Part shown: positions 48,044 to 58,523 of the stretch, piece after piece
Layout: the number at the start of each line of letters is the position of its first letter
Numbering within the stretch: the first letter of the stretch is position 1
DNA from: Rhopalosiphum padi
Lineage: Eukaryota > Arthropoda > Insecta > Hemiptera > Aphididae
Length of the DNA: 64,000 nt
Assembly: GCF_020882245.1 (NCBI RefSeq)
Contig: NC_083598.1
Location: forward strand, 1,543,178-1,607,177
Direction of reading: 5' to 3'
Program-made: the position numbers and the translations under genes
The notes under the pieces: model-generated
Seen by the model: the letters and a program-made list of their open reading frames with translations, nothing else
Databases searched by the model: none
What the model was told of the DNA's origin: nothing

Positions 48044-49013
48044 GGGGAATCGTAAGTTCCTACACGAGAGTAACAGGTAGACAATTACATACGTTAATTC
48101 CTACATATGTGATGTGTAAGTTCCTACACGAAAAAAAAAGGTACGTATGTTAGTTCCTACACGGCGGAAGACAGGTACCTATGCTAGTTCCTACACGACG
48201 AAAGACAGGCACTTGTGTAAGTTCCTACACGATAAAAAAAGGTACATGTGTAAGTTCCTACACTAGGAATATTATAAGTTATCAATCTACGTCTATAAAA
48301 TACTGTCATACATTTTAACCCTTTATTCTATATTCTATAAAATTTATTAGCTATCTATCTAATTTAATTTAATAATTTTAAAAATACTAATAATTGTAAT
48401 AATTGTAAGAACATAATAGTGTGGAGTAAGTGATGAAATAATGTTATCGCATTAAGATAAGATACATTATAATGATAGTTTATCGATAAAGCTGACAAAG
48501 TGACTTATAAATTCGATTTTTCAATCTACGAAATATTTACGACTTTTCATTACTGATAAAAATTGTACAAAAAACCCCACAGAATAATGTACATTGTCAC
48601 ATTGAATAATAATAGTTATGTTAGTACTGTTCGAAACATTTATATTTTTTTTTTTTTACAATAAATGACGAATTATTATTGTATTATTACAATTATTATT
48701 TTTAAAATTATTAAATTGATAATATTTATAAGGTAAATTATTAAATATTATAAAGAATTATATATTATATAGAATAAAGGGTTAAAATGTATGACAGTAT
48801 TAGAATATGATATAACTAATATTAGATTGATAACTTATAACATACTTAGTGTAGGAACTTGCACGCGTACCTTTTCTTACCGTGTAGGAACTTACACAAG
48901 TACCTGTTTTTTACTGTATAGGAACTTACACATGTACCTTATTTTATCGTGTAGGAACTAACATATGTATCTTGTTTACCTGCTAGGTCTCGTGTAGGAA
49001 CTTACATTCGCCC
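48044..49013. mobile_element. 970-bp foldback element with iterated GTAAGTTCCTACACG subrepeats
   Basis: The left arm (48044 to about 48380) has six copies of a roughly 38-base unit: TAGTTCCTACACG-type core, an A-rich or GAAAGA spacer, and a GGTAC(A/G)TGTG tail. The right arm (about 48740-49013) is the inverted set with five cores. Inner arm parts are also inverted copies of each other (AAGTTATCAATCTA, CTGTCATACATTTTAACCC). The ends read GGGGAATCGTAAGTTCC and, inward from the right, GGGCGAATGTAAGTTCC. GATAAAAT lies on both sides (48036-48043, 49014-49021). No ORF. Architecture equals that of 37527-38389 but the sequence is unrelated. Confidence 0.88.
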
Positions 49014-49021
49014 GATAAAAT

Positions 49022-49613
49022 TCCTGGTGGCGCCTATGCCTACCTATACATATGACGAATAGGTAGGAAAGTAAAGACATAAAATGTCTCACTTAACGCG
49101 GACTCTCGTATGCGTTATGATTGATTCCAATTAGATATTGACATTTTATGTCTTTGTTTTGGCACATTAAAATAAAAAACCGTCACGAAAAAGTGTCCAC
49201 GAAAAGCGTTACGTAATTTATGTTGATCCGGCCCGGAGGACCAAAATGTTTGTGATGTTCGTGGAACGTTTAGTTTGTTATAAGGTTTTAAATAGGTAAA
49301 TACGGTTGATATATTATTGTTTTTAAATAGTCACTCGTAAAGTGATACACCAGAATACAAAAAAGCACAGGGTATACGAAAATTAATTTTACTAATTTTA
49401 CTGTTGAATGATGGGACTCGAAACGCTTATGAGATGCCCTAGATAATGTTCTTAACTTTAAATTATGTAATAGGTCATTTCACTCTAATTTGAGAAATTA
49501 ATATGGTTATATTCATTTTTGTGAATGTAAAATTTGCTATATGTTGCGCGTGGGTTAGAGAGAGAGAACAAATACTACGCTGGCATCCTCTTAACATGGA
49601 CCTCAACGCCACT
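49022..49613. other. gene-free region with one hairpin
   Basis: AAGACATAAAATGTC (about 49076) and its inverted copy GACATTTTATGTCTT (about 49141) form a 15-bp stem around a 50-base loop. No gene is supported in the stretch. Confidence 0.5.
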
Positions 49614-50170
49614 AAATTGTTTAAAATTTATTTAAGATAAAACGGGTGTACAGGTACAAGAAACTTAATTTGTATAATATTAAAAATAACGTCACCCGAT
49701 AACAATCTTGCCGGTAACCGCGCACAAATTACGGATTACCAATATGATGAACCAATCCATTCCAAAATACGAGTACACCGGCCCTATTAGGGTGACAAAG
49801 TACACCCACCAAAAAAACGTCGCGGTCATGGCCGCCGCGATCGACCGGACCAATGGCCGTTTAAAAAACGATACGAGTGAACATGCTCCTGGTTCCAGAC
49901 ATTGGGCGCCGTCGTCTGCCGTTGCCCTGATTATCACATTCAACACCTCCTCGGCCAACCGTGCGGTGAAGACAACCATCGAAAATAGGACGATCAATAG
50001 CGTCACAACTGATGTAATAATTGTTTTGATTTCTTCCCATATTTGGGATAGAATGATGGTTAAATCTTCCTCACAGCATGTGGTGTTAAACATCGTTGTG
50101 AAATCCATGAGTTTATTTTGTCTTATGATGCTTACAATACGTCTGATGTTGAATTAATGAATAAACAACG
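49614..50170 (-). repeat. membrane-ORF repeat family, copy A
   Basis: The unit starts with AATTGTTTAAAATTTATTTAAG, runs through GATAACAATCTTGCCGG, and ends ATGAATAAACAACG. It is clearly GC-richer in its middle than the surroundings. It is one of eight full or partial copies in the window (49614, 50844, 61434, 61693, 62309, 62912, 63189, 63804). It holds the minus-strand ORF described in the next entry. Confidence 0.9.
49692..50108 (-). CDS. 138-aa putative membrane protein of the repeat family (copy A)
   Basis: Intact ORF starting MDFTTMFNTTCCEEDL. It has two long hydrophobic stretches: about residues 30-60 (ITSVVTLLIVLFSMVVFTA) and 93-128 (TATFFWWVYFVTLIGPVYSY, WFIILVI), with an acidic N-terminus and a basic KRPLVR segment between them. 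So it reads as a small two- or three-span membrane protein. I do not recognise its family. The plus strand of the same bases also carries an open frame of 149 codons (49708-50157). Ten differences between copies A and B in the minus frame and nine in the plus frame do not settle which is translated. The hydrophobic pattern favours minus. No splice signals, signal peptide or promoter could be assigned. Confidence 0.45.
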   Translation of the reverse strand: MDFTTMFNTTCCEEDLTIILSQIWEEIKTIITSVVTLLIVLFSMVVFTARLAEEVLNVIIRATADDGAQCLEPGACSLVSFFKRPLVRSIAAAMTATFFWWVYFVTLIGPVYSYFGMDWFIILVIRNLCAVTGKIVIG

Positions 50171-50830
50171 CCATCACCCGGGAAACGCGATGTTTAAAAA
50201 AAAAAAATATTTAAATTTAAAATAACAACAAATAAAAAAATTAAATTTTTCAATTTAACACCTTACCTTTATTCTTTATGCTATTTTTTTTCTTTGTAAC
50301 TTTCAATAAAAATTCTCCAACATTTTGTAATAGTATGGACTCGGTTACTCAAAACGAGTGGTGTGAGAAACCGGAGTATAAAAGTAGGTTAACATCAGTT
50401 AAAGGTAAGCCACTGAAAGCAAAATGTAAAGTTTGCAATTCAGAATTTTTTTCTGAATTAACTGTAATTAAAAATTACGGCAAAGGAACAAATCATTTGC
50501 AAAATTTTAAATCTTGAACAAAGGTTAGCATTGATCAAATGTTTGCTAAAAAGAAAAATGATCCAATTGACTAATTAGTAAAATCAGCTGAAATTAAGTT
50601 ATGTGGAATGATTGCAAAACACAATTTATCATTTAACTTTGTTGATCATCTTGTAGGCGTATTTAAATCTGCTATTCCTGTCTCAAAAATTGTAAATGGT
50701 ATACAAATGGGAAGAACTAAAGCTACATCGATTACAAAAAACGTTATTGGTTCTTGTCATTTTGAAAATCTTATACATAAAATGCGAACACAATATTTCA
50801 GTATACTTAATGTTAACAGAACGTTATGAG
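50171..50830 (+). pseudogene. hAT-like (BED-type) transposase relic inserted between repeat copies A and B
   Basis: The plus strand from 50335 encodes MDSVTQNEWCEKPEYKSR, then AKCKVCNSEFFSELTVIKNY and a GTNHLQN segment, consistent with a degenerate BED-like zinc finger. After two in-frame stops (50515-50520 and about 50572) it continues AEIKLCGMIAKHNLSFNFVDHL and GRTKATSITKNVIG, which I recognise as the N-terminal part of hAT-related transposases common in aphids. It ends at about 50815 where repeat copy B resumes (ACAGAACGTTATGAGTG). The catalytic core is missing. Confidence 0.7.
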
Positions 50831-50843
50831 TGAACATGTTCCT

Positions 50844-51462
50844 GGTTGAATTGTTTAAAATTTATTTAAGATAAAACGGGTGCACAAGTACAAGATACTT
50901 AGATTGTATAATATTAAAAAGAACGTCACCCGATAACAATCTTGCCGGTAACCGCGCACAAATTACGGATTACTAATATGATGAACCACTCTATTCCAAA
51001 ATACGAGTACACCGGCGCTATTAGGGTGACAAAGTACACCCACCAAAAAAACGTCGCGGTCACGGCCGCCGCGATCGACCGGACCAATGGCCGTTTACAA
51101 AACGATATGAGTGAACATGTTACTGGTTCCAGACATTGGGCGCCGTCGTCTGCCGTTACCCTGATTATCACATTCAACACCTCCTCGGCCAACCGTGCGG
51201 TGAAGTTAACCATCGAAAATAGGACGATCAATAGCTTCACAACTGCTGCAATAAATTTTTTGATTTCTTCCCATATGTGGGATAGAATGATGCTAAAATC
51301 TTACTCACAGCATGTCGTGTTCGACATCGTTGTGAAATCCATGAGTTTATTTTGTCTTATGATGCTTACAATACGTCTGCTGTTGAATTAATGAATAAAC
51401 AACGCGATCGACCGGACCAATGGCCGTTTACAAAACGTTACGAGTGATCATTATGTTCCTGG
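50844..51462 (-). repeat. membrane-ORF repeat family, copy B
   Basis: Full-length unit closely matching copy A. The minus ORF equivalent spans 50926-51342, the same 417 bases as copy A, but has one GAA-to-TAA stop in codon 14 (51301-51303), leaving 104 codons open from an internal Met. The plus-strand frame (50942-51391) stays open at 149 codons. The unit ends with the GCGATCGACCGGACCAATGG junction repeat. Confidence 0.88.
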
Positions 51463-52138
51463 CCATATAGCAAAAAAATATCATATGAATATCATATAAA
51501 TATTTGAGTTTTGATTTAAATATTACAATCATATCTCAATAAAGACTGCCATGTTTTTTAATATTCAATTAATATCATATAGATTTCTTATGAACCAAGA
51601 AGTATTATTTCATAGATATTATTAATAAAATATCTGTATGATATTTGTTTTTTAACAACTCATAAACATCAGTTTGATAATTTTTTTGTATTTACTTAAT
51701 ATTTTATGAATAACAAAATTATAATACTATTAATTGCATTCCTGCAATAAATTTTGATATCTGATGAATGTTAAATTTATATATATATACTAATATACTA
51801 TATATATATATATATCTGCAGTAGCATAATATATATATAATCTATGTTAATACAAAAAAAACACAATTTCTCGCACATTCTGTAGAAATTCACCGCATTA
51901 TAGTGAACGAAGGACGGACCGACCGACATTTTAAGAGAAGCTTCGTAAAAGTCGGAACGCTGCTTAATGTTTGTGTATCAACTATCGATGAATTGTCGAA
52001 TATTCAAGATGCCTGCATTTAAATAGTAAACAGTACTAATAATAAGTAAATTATTAATAATAACTTATTTTTAATTTAATTTAATTTCTATAATTTTTAA
52101 ATTTTTATTCGTTTTTTTAATTATTAAAATTTATCACA
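51463..52138. other. AT-rich stretch with TA microsatellites, upstream of the Helitron ORF
   Basis: Contains (TA)n runs near 51780-51840. The 5' end of the Helitron should lie somewhere here but its TC terminus cannot be fixed by eye. Confidence 0.5.
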
Positions 52139-54250
52139 ATGAAAAGGAAAATTAATTTAGGTCGTTCATCGAATATAATAAAACGTTAACGTTTACTTAG
52201 ATTAAGTCAAAATAGTGTTGGTAGTATTAATGAAAACAATATTAATATTTAATAACAACGAAAATTTAGATGAACCACAAGTTCCATGGCGTCGCCGTGA
52301 AATGTCGGCATTTACTAATGATAAATTAATAGATTATAAAAATAATTCTCACGTTATCATTGGAAATATGAATTTAAAATGTAATTATTGTCGTGCATTG
52401 AAATGGTCCAAAGAGCCTGCAGGTTTTTGTTGTTCAGGAGGAAAAGTTGTTTTGGAAGACATTGCTGATCCACCTGAACCATTAAAAAGTCTCTTAAATT
52501 TTTCTCACGAAAATTCAAAACATTTTTGGACATGATACGTGTTTATAATTCGGCTTTCCAAATGACATCGTTTGGTGCAACAGAAATTAGACATGGAAAT
52601 TTCATGCCAACATTTAAAGTTCAAGGTCAAGTTTATCATTTGGCGGGTTCTTTATTACCCACCGGTACAGAAGAACCAAAGTTTTTACAGATATATTTTA
52701 TGGGTGACTCAGAGAATGAAGTGAAAAGGCGTTTGTCTATTGCTTCCAATACAGATAAACAAATATTATATGATTTGCAATATATGTTGCATAGAAATAA
52801 TTCGTACATTCGTAGTTTTAAGAGTGCACTCGATTTGATGCCGTCCAATCTAGCTGAATTTAAGATTGTTATTAGGGCCGACAGAAAACCACAAGCAAAT
52901 CGTGGTCGATATAATACTCCTCAAACTGATGAAGTAGCCATATTAATTGTCGGCCAAGAATTTTCAAAGAGAGATATTGTATTAAGAGCTCGAGATGATA
53001 CATTAACACGCGTAAGTGAAATTCATCGTTCGTACGATGCGTTACAGTATCCTCTAATGTTTTGTTATGGACAGAATGGTTATTCTATTGATGTTTCGCA
53101 AGTTAATCCAATTACAAAAATTCCTTTTAATAAAACGGTTTCCGCCATGGACTTTTACTCTTATAGACTTCAAGTCAGAGAAAATTCTAATAATATACTT
53201 AAATACGGTAAACTTTTGAATCAATATATTGTCGATATGTACGCGAAAATTGAAACTGAACGGCTTCAATATCTAAGAGCAAATCAAACTAGATTACGAA
53301 CTGAAATTTACACTGACCTTCAAGATGCAATGCAAGCTGACGGAAACCCAGATCAAATTGGCCAGAGAGTGATTTTACCATCTTCATTTGTTGGTGGTCC
53401 ACGCTACATGCAGCAACGTAAACAAGATGCCATGGTGTACGTACGAAATTACGGACGCCCAGATCTTTTTATTACGATGACGTGCAATCCACAATGGCCA
53501 GATATTCAATCATGTTTATTTACTAATCAAATACCCGCTGACCGGAATGATATTATCGCTCGCGTTTTCAATTTGAAAGTGAAAAAACTTATAGATTTAA
53601 TTACAAAAGAAAAAATATATGGTGGAGTTAGGTGTTATATGTATACTATTGAATGGCAAAAAAGAGGATTGCCTCATGTTCATCTCTTAGTGTGGCTCAA
53701 CGATAAATTAAGGCCAAATGACATCGATTTAGTTCTTAGTGCTGAGTTGCCAAATCAACAAGAAGGTCCTTCCCTATTTAATGTCGTCAGTAGAAACATG
53801 ATTCATGGCCCATGTGGTACATTTAACATGAATTCACCGTGTATGCAAAACGGAAAATGTTCAAAAGGTTTTCCGAAACTGTTTACTATTGTGACACAAT
53901 CCGGACAGGATGGTTATCCAAAATATCGTCGTCGATCACCGGATGATGGGGGGCAAACTTTTCAGCTAAGGAAATCCGGTAATCGCATGGTCACAATCGA
54001 TAATCGGTGGATTGTGCCATATAGCCCTTTATTATTACGTGTATTTGACTGTCACATCAACATAGAACTTTGCCATTCAGTAAAAGCCATTCAATATATT
54101 TGTAGTTATATTAATAAAGGATCTGATCAAGCTGCATTCTCAGTAGAATCGCGTGATGAAATTAAAGCATTCCAAAATGGCAGATATATTAGTTCATCAG
54201 AAGCTGCATGGCGGATATTTAACTATATATATATATATATATTTTTACTA
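52139..54250 (+). pseudogene. Helitron Rep (HUH) portion
   Basis: Starts MKRKINLGRSSNIIKR, meets a TAA at about 52187, then continues as a 106-codon frame (52215-52535) with a CNYCRALKW...C zinc-like motif. After a one-base shift near 52525 follows a 575-codon frame. The latter has the Helitron_like_N domain: PDLFITMTCNPQWPDI, then KRGLPHVHLLVWL, where HVH is the HUH metal-binding motif of rolling-circle nucleases. The pair of Tyr in IQYICSYINKG is intact. After SEAAWRIF the frame runs into a (TA)n tract (54222-54242) and stops. The missing segment up to the helicase start was lost there. Four lesions in all, so no functional protein. Confidence 0.9.
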
Positions 54251-55941
54251 TGATAGCATTTTGCCACATTACTAATTTAACAGAACTGTGGGAAAATCAC
54301 AAAAATAATATGTCATTAGATATTTTGCAGCAAGAAAGGCATCGTTCTGGAAATCACGATTTAGCTGTCACTCCATATATTTTGAATAAAACTTTAATAT
54401 TAATAGAAAATGATCTTCTGAATATATCTGGAAAGAAGCTGTCTGATTTTAACATGGAATCACCGTTACGAACTGATGATAATGATAATAATTTTCTTAG
54501 AGATAGGGGGCTTATATTGCAGAAACTTCTTATGATTATGATATACTTTCAAATTACATTAAGGAGAATGAGCCGAAGTTAACAAACGATCAGCAAGTTG
54601 TTTATAATACTATTTTACAAAGCGTATTGCAAGATACTGGAGAATTATTTTTTCTTGATGCTCCTGGTGGAACTGGCAAGACCTTCATGCTGAATCTCTT
54701 GCTTGCAAAGCTACGTGTAGAGAGAATAATTTCATTAGCAGTCGCTACTTCCGGGATAGCAACAACATTATTACAAAATGGCAAGACAGCACATTCCGCT
54801 TTCAAATTACCTTTGGATCTTCAGACTAACGAACGCCCAGTTTGTAGTATGAAGAAACAAAGTTCTTTGGGTAAATTATTAAGGGAGACACGTTTTATTG
54901 TTTGGGATGAATCAACAATGGCGAATAAAGGTGGTCCTGAGGCACTTGATAGAACGCTGAGGGATTTTAAAAATAATGATCGCCCAATGGGCGGGGTTGT
55001 TATTCTTTTTGCTCGTGACTTTAGACAAATATTGCCAGTTGTGCCTAAAGGCACTAAAAGTGATGAAATCAACGCCTGTCTAAAGTCATCTTATCTTTGG
55101 TCTTACATAACATCTTTGAGATTAACAACCAATATGCGTGTACACCTTGGTGGTGATAATAATGCCGAGCTCTTCTCACAACATCTTTTGAAAATTGGTG
55201 ACGGAACTTTTCAGAATGATAAGGATAGCATAATACACATAAATTCTACATTTGCAATTTCGGTTCTTGATCAAAATAACTTAATCAACAAAGTTTATCC
55301 TGAAATTTCTCATCTTTCCAATAAATCTAATGAATGGCTTCGTGAACGTGCAATTTTGGCCCCTAAAAACGACATCGTCAACATCATAAACGAAAAAGTT
55401 CTTTCCATGTTCGAAGCTGATAATAAAAACTATATTTCCATAGATACACTTACTAATCAAGATGAAGCTATAGATATCCCGACTGAATTTCTTAACTCAT
55501 TAAATCCATTAGGTCTCCCCCCACACAAACTTGATTTAAAAATCGGTGCGCCTATTATTCTCATGCGAAATTTAAATGCTCCCAAATTGTGCAATGGAAC
55601 CAGATTAAAAATATTATCTTTGAAAAAAAACCTTATTGAAGCTGAAATTCTTACCGGCTCAGCGAGTGGTCAAATGGTATATATCCCAAGAATACCAATG
55701 ATAACAAACGAGTACCCCTTCGAATTTAAACGTGTCCAATTTCCAGTTAAACTTTGTTTTGCTATGTCAATTAATAAGGCAAAAGGACAGACAATGAAAG
55801 TTGCAGGAATTGACATGCTTCACTCACGGACAATTTTATGTTGCCTGCTCCCGTGTAAGCTCAGAAAAAAACTTAAACATTTATGCCCCTGGTGAAAAAA
55901 CTAATAATATAGTTTATAAAGAAATATTGGTTAATCGGTAG
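54250..55941 (+). pseudogene. Helitron PIF1-like helicase portion
   Basis: First a 110-codon frame (54250-54582) with ELWENHKNNMSLDIL and LVLIEN-type sequence upstream of the helicase, then a frameshift near 54515. The superfamily 1 helicase follows: Walker A in DAPGGTGKTF, ATSGIAATLL-like, Walker B VWDES, RDFRQILPVVPKG (motif III), LTTNMR (motif IV), and FAMSINKAKGQT (motif VI region). Another one-base shift near 55815 moves the C-terminus (FYVACSRVSS, NIYAPG) into a different frame, ending TAG at 55939-55941. Helicase core motifs are preserved despite the shifts. Confidence 0.9.
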
Positions 55942-56142
55942 ATATGTAGTATTTTTCCAAAATAATAAAAATTACTTTTCAAAAAACGTAGTTTTTTTTA
56001 AGTTTAGTATCCTAACCTTATGTCTTATCGATAATTATGTATTTAAGAAGGTAAATGGTAATACAAAACACATATAATGGCTTTATTTCATTTGTCACGA
56101 ATTTGTTTCCGGGCAACGCCGGGTAAATTGATCTACCTATAC

Positions 56143-58367
56143 AGTGTGTCCCGTTTTAAATGTACCACTAAATATCTCAGCCCGATAATCTTAGATTGAA
56201 ATACGGTTTGCTGCAATAGCTAAGGGGTACTGAAGTACATATTTAAGGACAAATTTCAAATTTTTAACTCTTGTAGTATGCGCATGCGCAACACAATTTT
56301 TTTTTATAAACTGCAACACCTATTTTTGTCACCGGATATGGATAGATTATTTTATTCTAAGTAATTTTGATCCATTGACCATAGTTCTAAACCAAAAATT
56401 GAATGAATTACACCTTTTGGAAATTTTAAAATAATTAAATTTTTTTCGATTTTACCAAAAAACATTTATTGTTTTAAATTTGAATTGAGTGATTTTTTCA
56501 TAGATTTTAATAAAGAATGTGAAGTAGGAAATTAAATAAAAAATACTCCGTTACATTGTTTTGACTTATGTTTATTTTTTTTATCTAATAAAATGTTCAA
56601 AATTTCCTCCGTTTTTTTCTAAACACATTTCCAATCGACGACTCACTTCTCTAAAGGTTGCTGCCAAAATTTGTTCTTTTGTTAATTGTCTGCACGCTAC
56701 CGTTATTTTATTTTTTAAATCCTGTAAGTTTGCTGGTGGATCTGCATAAACAACAGTCTTTAAATGACCCCATAAAAAAAAATCTAATGGTGTTAGATCA
56801 GGTGACCGTGGGGGCCATTTCACTGGCCCGTGAGTTCCCATCCATCGATTTCCAAAAATTTCATTTAACTGTTGTCTTACAATAATGGCATTATGAGCGG
56901 GTGCTCCATCCTGTTGAAAAAATAAGTTTTGACGAAGTAATAAAGGGACATCTTCCAACATCATCGGTAGCAAAGTTAAGAAATCTGAATAACGTCTTCC
57001 ATTAAGAGTACCGTCATAAAAATGTGGACCTATTAAATTTCCTCCTAATAATCCGCACCACACATTTGTGCCCCATACTGTTTGATAATTTGTATCAACT
57101 GCCTAATGTGGATTTCCGTTTGACCAATAACGGTTATTCTGCTATTATTTAAAACGCCATTATTGGTAAACTTTGATTCATCGGTCCACAAAATGTAATT
57201 TAAAAATAATGGGTCGTTATTAATTTCTGTTGTTATCCATGCAATAAATGTTAATCTACGTTATCACCTTGGCGTAAATGCTGAACTAGATCAGCCCTAT
57301 AAGGATGTAACTTGTATTTTTTGAATATTTTATGTACCTTTGTTTTTGAAAAGCCAAATTCTCTAGCAACATGTCTTAAAGATGAGTGAGGATTTAATTG
57401 AATGTACGCAATTATTTCATTTTCCTGATCATCATTTTGTTCCATATTGCGTAGTGGTTGTCTCTGTGCATCTCTTATCGAAAAAGTCCCGTAAGTTCGT
57501 AAATTATTAACTAATCTTAAAAAAAAATTATGCGGTGGATGATATCTTTCGGGATATCGATTTGCATAAACCCTTGCAGCCTCCCGACAATGTTTATTAC
57601 ACTCACCATAAATTAAAATCATATCAACTTTTTCACTATTGTTTAACATTTTAAAGAAGAAAAAAAGAAAAATCTTTCAAAGTATTATGTTAAAAGTTAT
57701 AAGTGTTATCCATGAACGTACAATACTGAGTGAACGTGCATTAGTTCATTTTTGATAATCAAACAATATCTACAATAATTATCGAAGTACTAAGAATAAA
57801 ATTAGAAATAATTTACTATTATCAAAGTACTAATAATAAAACTGGAAATAATTAAATAACTTTTATCGCACAATAATAACGCAAATTACAACGTCATTGT
57901 CAATTTAGTTGGTAAATTTATTTTTAAATTAATTTAATTTAATTTGGCTATACATTTTTTTTTTGGTAATTTTGTATTAAATTATTTAAATGTATTTCAT
58001 TTTAGTTCAAAAATGACTTACTTTTGTATTAAATTCAAGCGTGTAATGTTTTTGGTAAAATCGAAAAAATTTAATTATTTTAAAATTTCCAAAAGGTGTA
58101 ACTCGTTCAATTTTTGGTTTAGAACTATGGTCAATGGATCAAAATTACTTAGAATAAAATAATCTATCCATATCCGGTGACAAAAATAGGTGTTGCAATT
58201 TATAAAAAAAATTTGTGTTGCGCATGCGCATACTACAAGAGTTAAAAATTTGAAATTTGTCCTTTAATGTGTACTTCAGTACCCCTTATCTATTGCAGCA
58301 AACCGTATTTCAATCTAAGATTATCGGGCTGAGATATTTAGTGGTACATTTAAAACGGGACACACTG
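56143..58367 (-). mobile_element. mariner-like (DD41D-spaced) transposon with long TIRs
   Basis: Termini CAGTGTGTCCCGTTTTAAAT, both flanked by TA (56141-56142, 58368-58369). Inverted repeats are about 325 bp (56143-56468, 58046-58367), much longer than in classic mariners. The interior carries one transposase gene on the minus strand (next entry). Inserted in the Helitron 3' region, so it is younger than that insertion. Confidence 0.92.
56581..57649 (-). pseudogene. mariner-like transposase with two frameshifts and one nonsense codon
   Basis: The N-terminal 132-codon frame (57251-57649) has helix-turn-helix-like segments (CREAARVYANRYP; HVAREFGFSKTKVHKIF). A shift at about 57251, then WTDESKF with the first catalytic Asp, another shift near 57135 and a Trp-to-TAG at about 57102 lead to the C-terminal 160-codon frame (56581-57063) with QQDGAPAH (second Asp) and SPDLTPLDFFLWG (third Asp). 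I count 41 residues between the second Asp and that in PLDF, a DD41D spacing as in rosa-like elements; if the Asp of SPD were used it would be 36. Not functional as read. Confidence 0.87.
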
Positions 58368-58523
58368 TAATACTGTATACACTTACAATAAGTTGGTTAT
58401 TTTTTTCTACACTACAAATTCCCTAGAAATAATTTATATGGCAAAACAACGTTTGCCGGGTCAGCTAGTAGGATTATAATTGTTTATTTAATGTCTTCTG
58501 CATAACCTTATTATAATATATAA

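Larger units (their letters stand above)
52139..58468 (+). mobile_element. decayed Helitron with nested mariner in its 3' tail
   Basis: Coding remains of a RepHel protein run from 52139 to about 55941 (separate entries). The 3' terminus is well defined: a GGCAAA-ACAACG-TTTGCC hairpin (58440-58457), then GGGTCAG and CTAG at 58465-58468, followed by T, exactly the Helitron arrangement. A 2.2-kb mariner-like element (56143-58367) interrupts the tail; bases on either side resume Helitron-like sequence (CCGGGCAACGCCGGGTA before it). The left end is not determined; the start given is the first ORF codon. Confidence 0.88.

Noticed and set aside
48044..48290. CRISPR-like look of regularly spaced GTAAGTTCCTACACG words
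   Set aside because: Spacers are not unique but A-rich variants of one another, the array is mirrored as an inverted arm, and an 8-bp duplication bounds the whole. It is a foldback transposon in a eukaryotic genome.
49708..50157. 149-codon plus-strand ORF as the real gene of the repeat unit
   Set aside because: It overlaps the minus ORF entirely. Its product is low in hydrophobic order and lacks any recognisable pattern, while the minus product has clean membrane segments. Not excluded; kept as a finding rather than a CDS.
49614..50170. Viral origin of the small membrane protein
   Set aside because: Considered because it is a short multi-span protein in a multicopy unit, but no viral motif or neighbour supports it.
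54821..55072. Minus-strand ORFs within the Helitron coding region
   Set aside because: Antisense shadows of the helicase and Rep frames (also those near 52636, 53054 and 54602).
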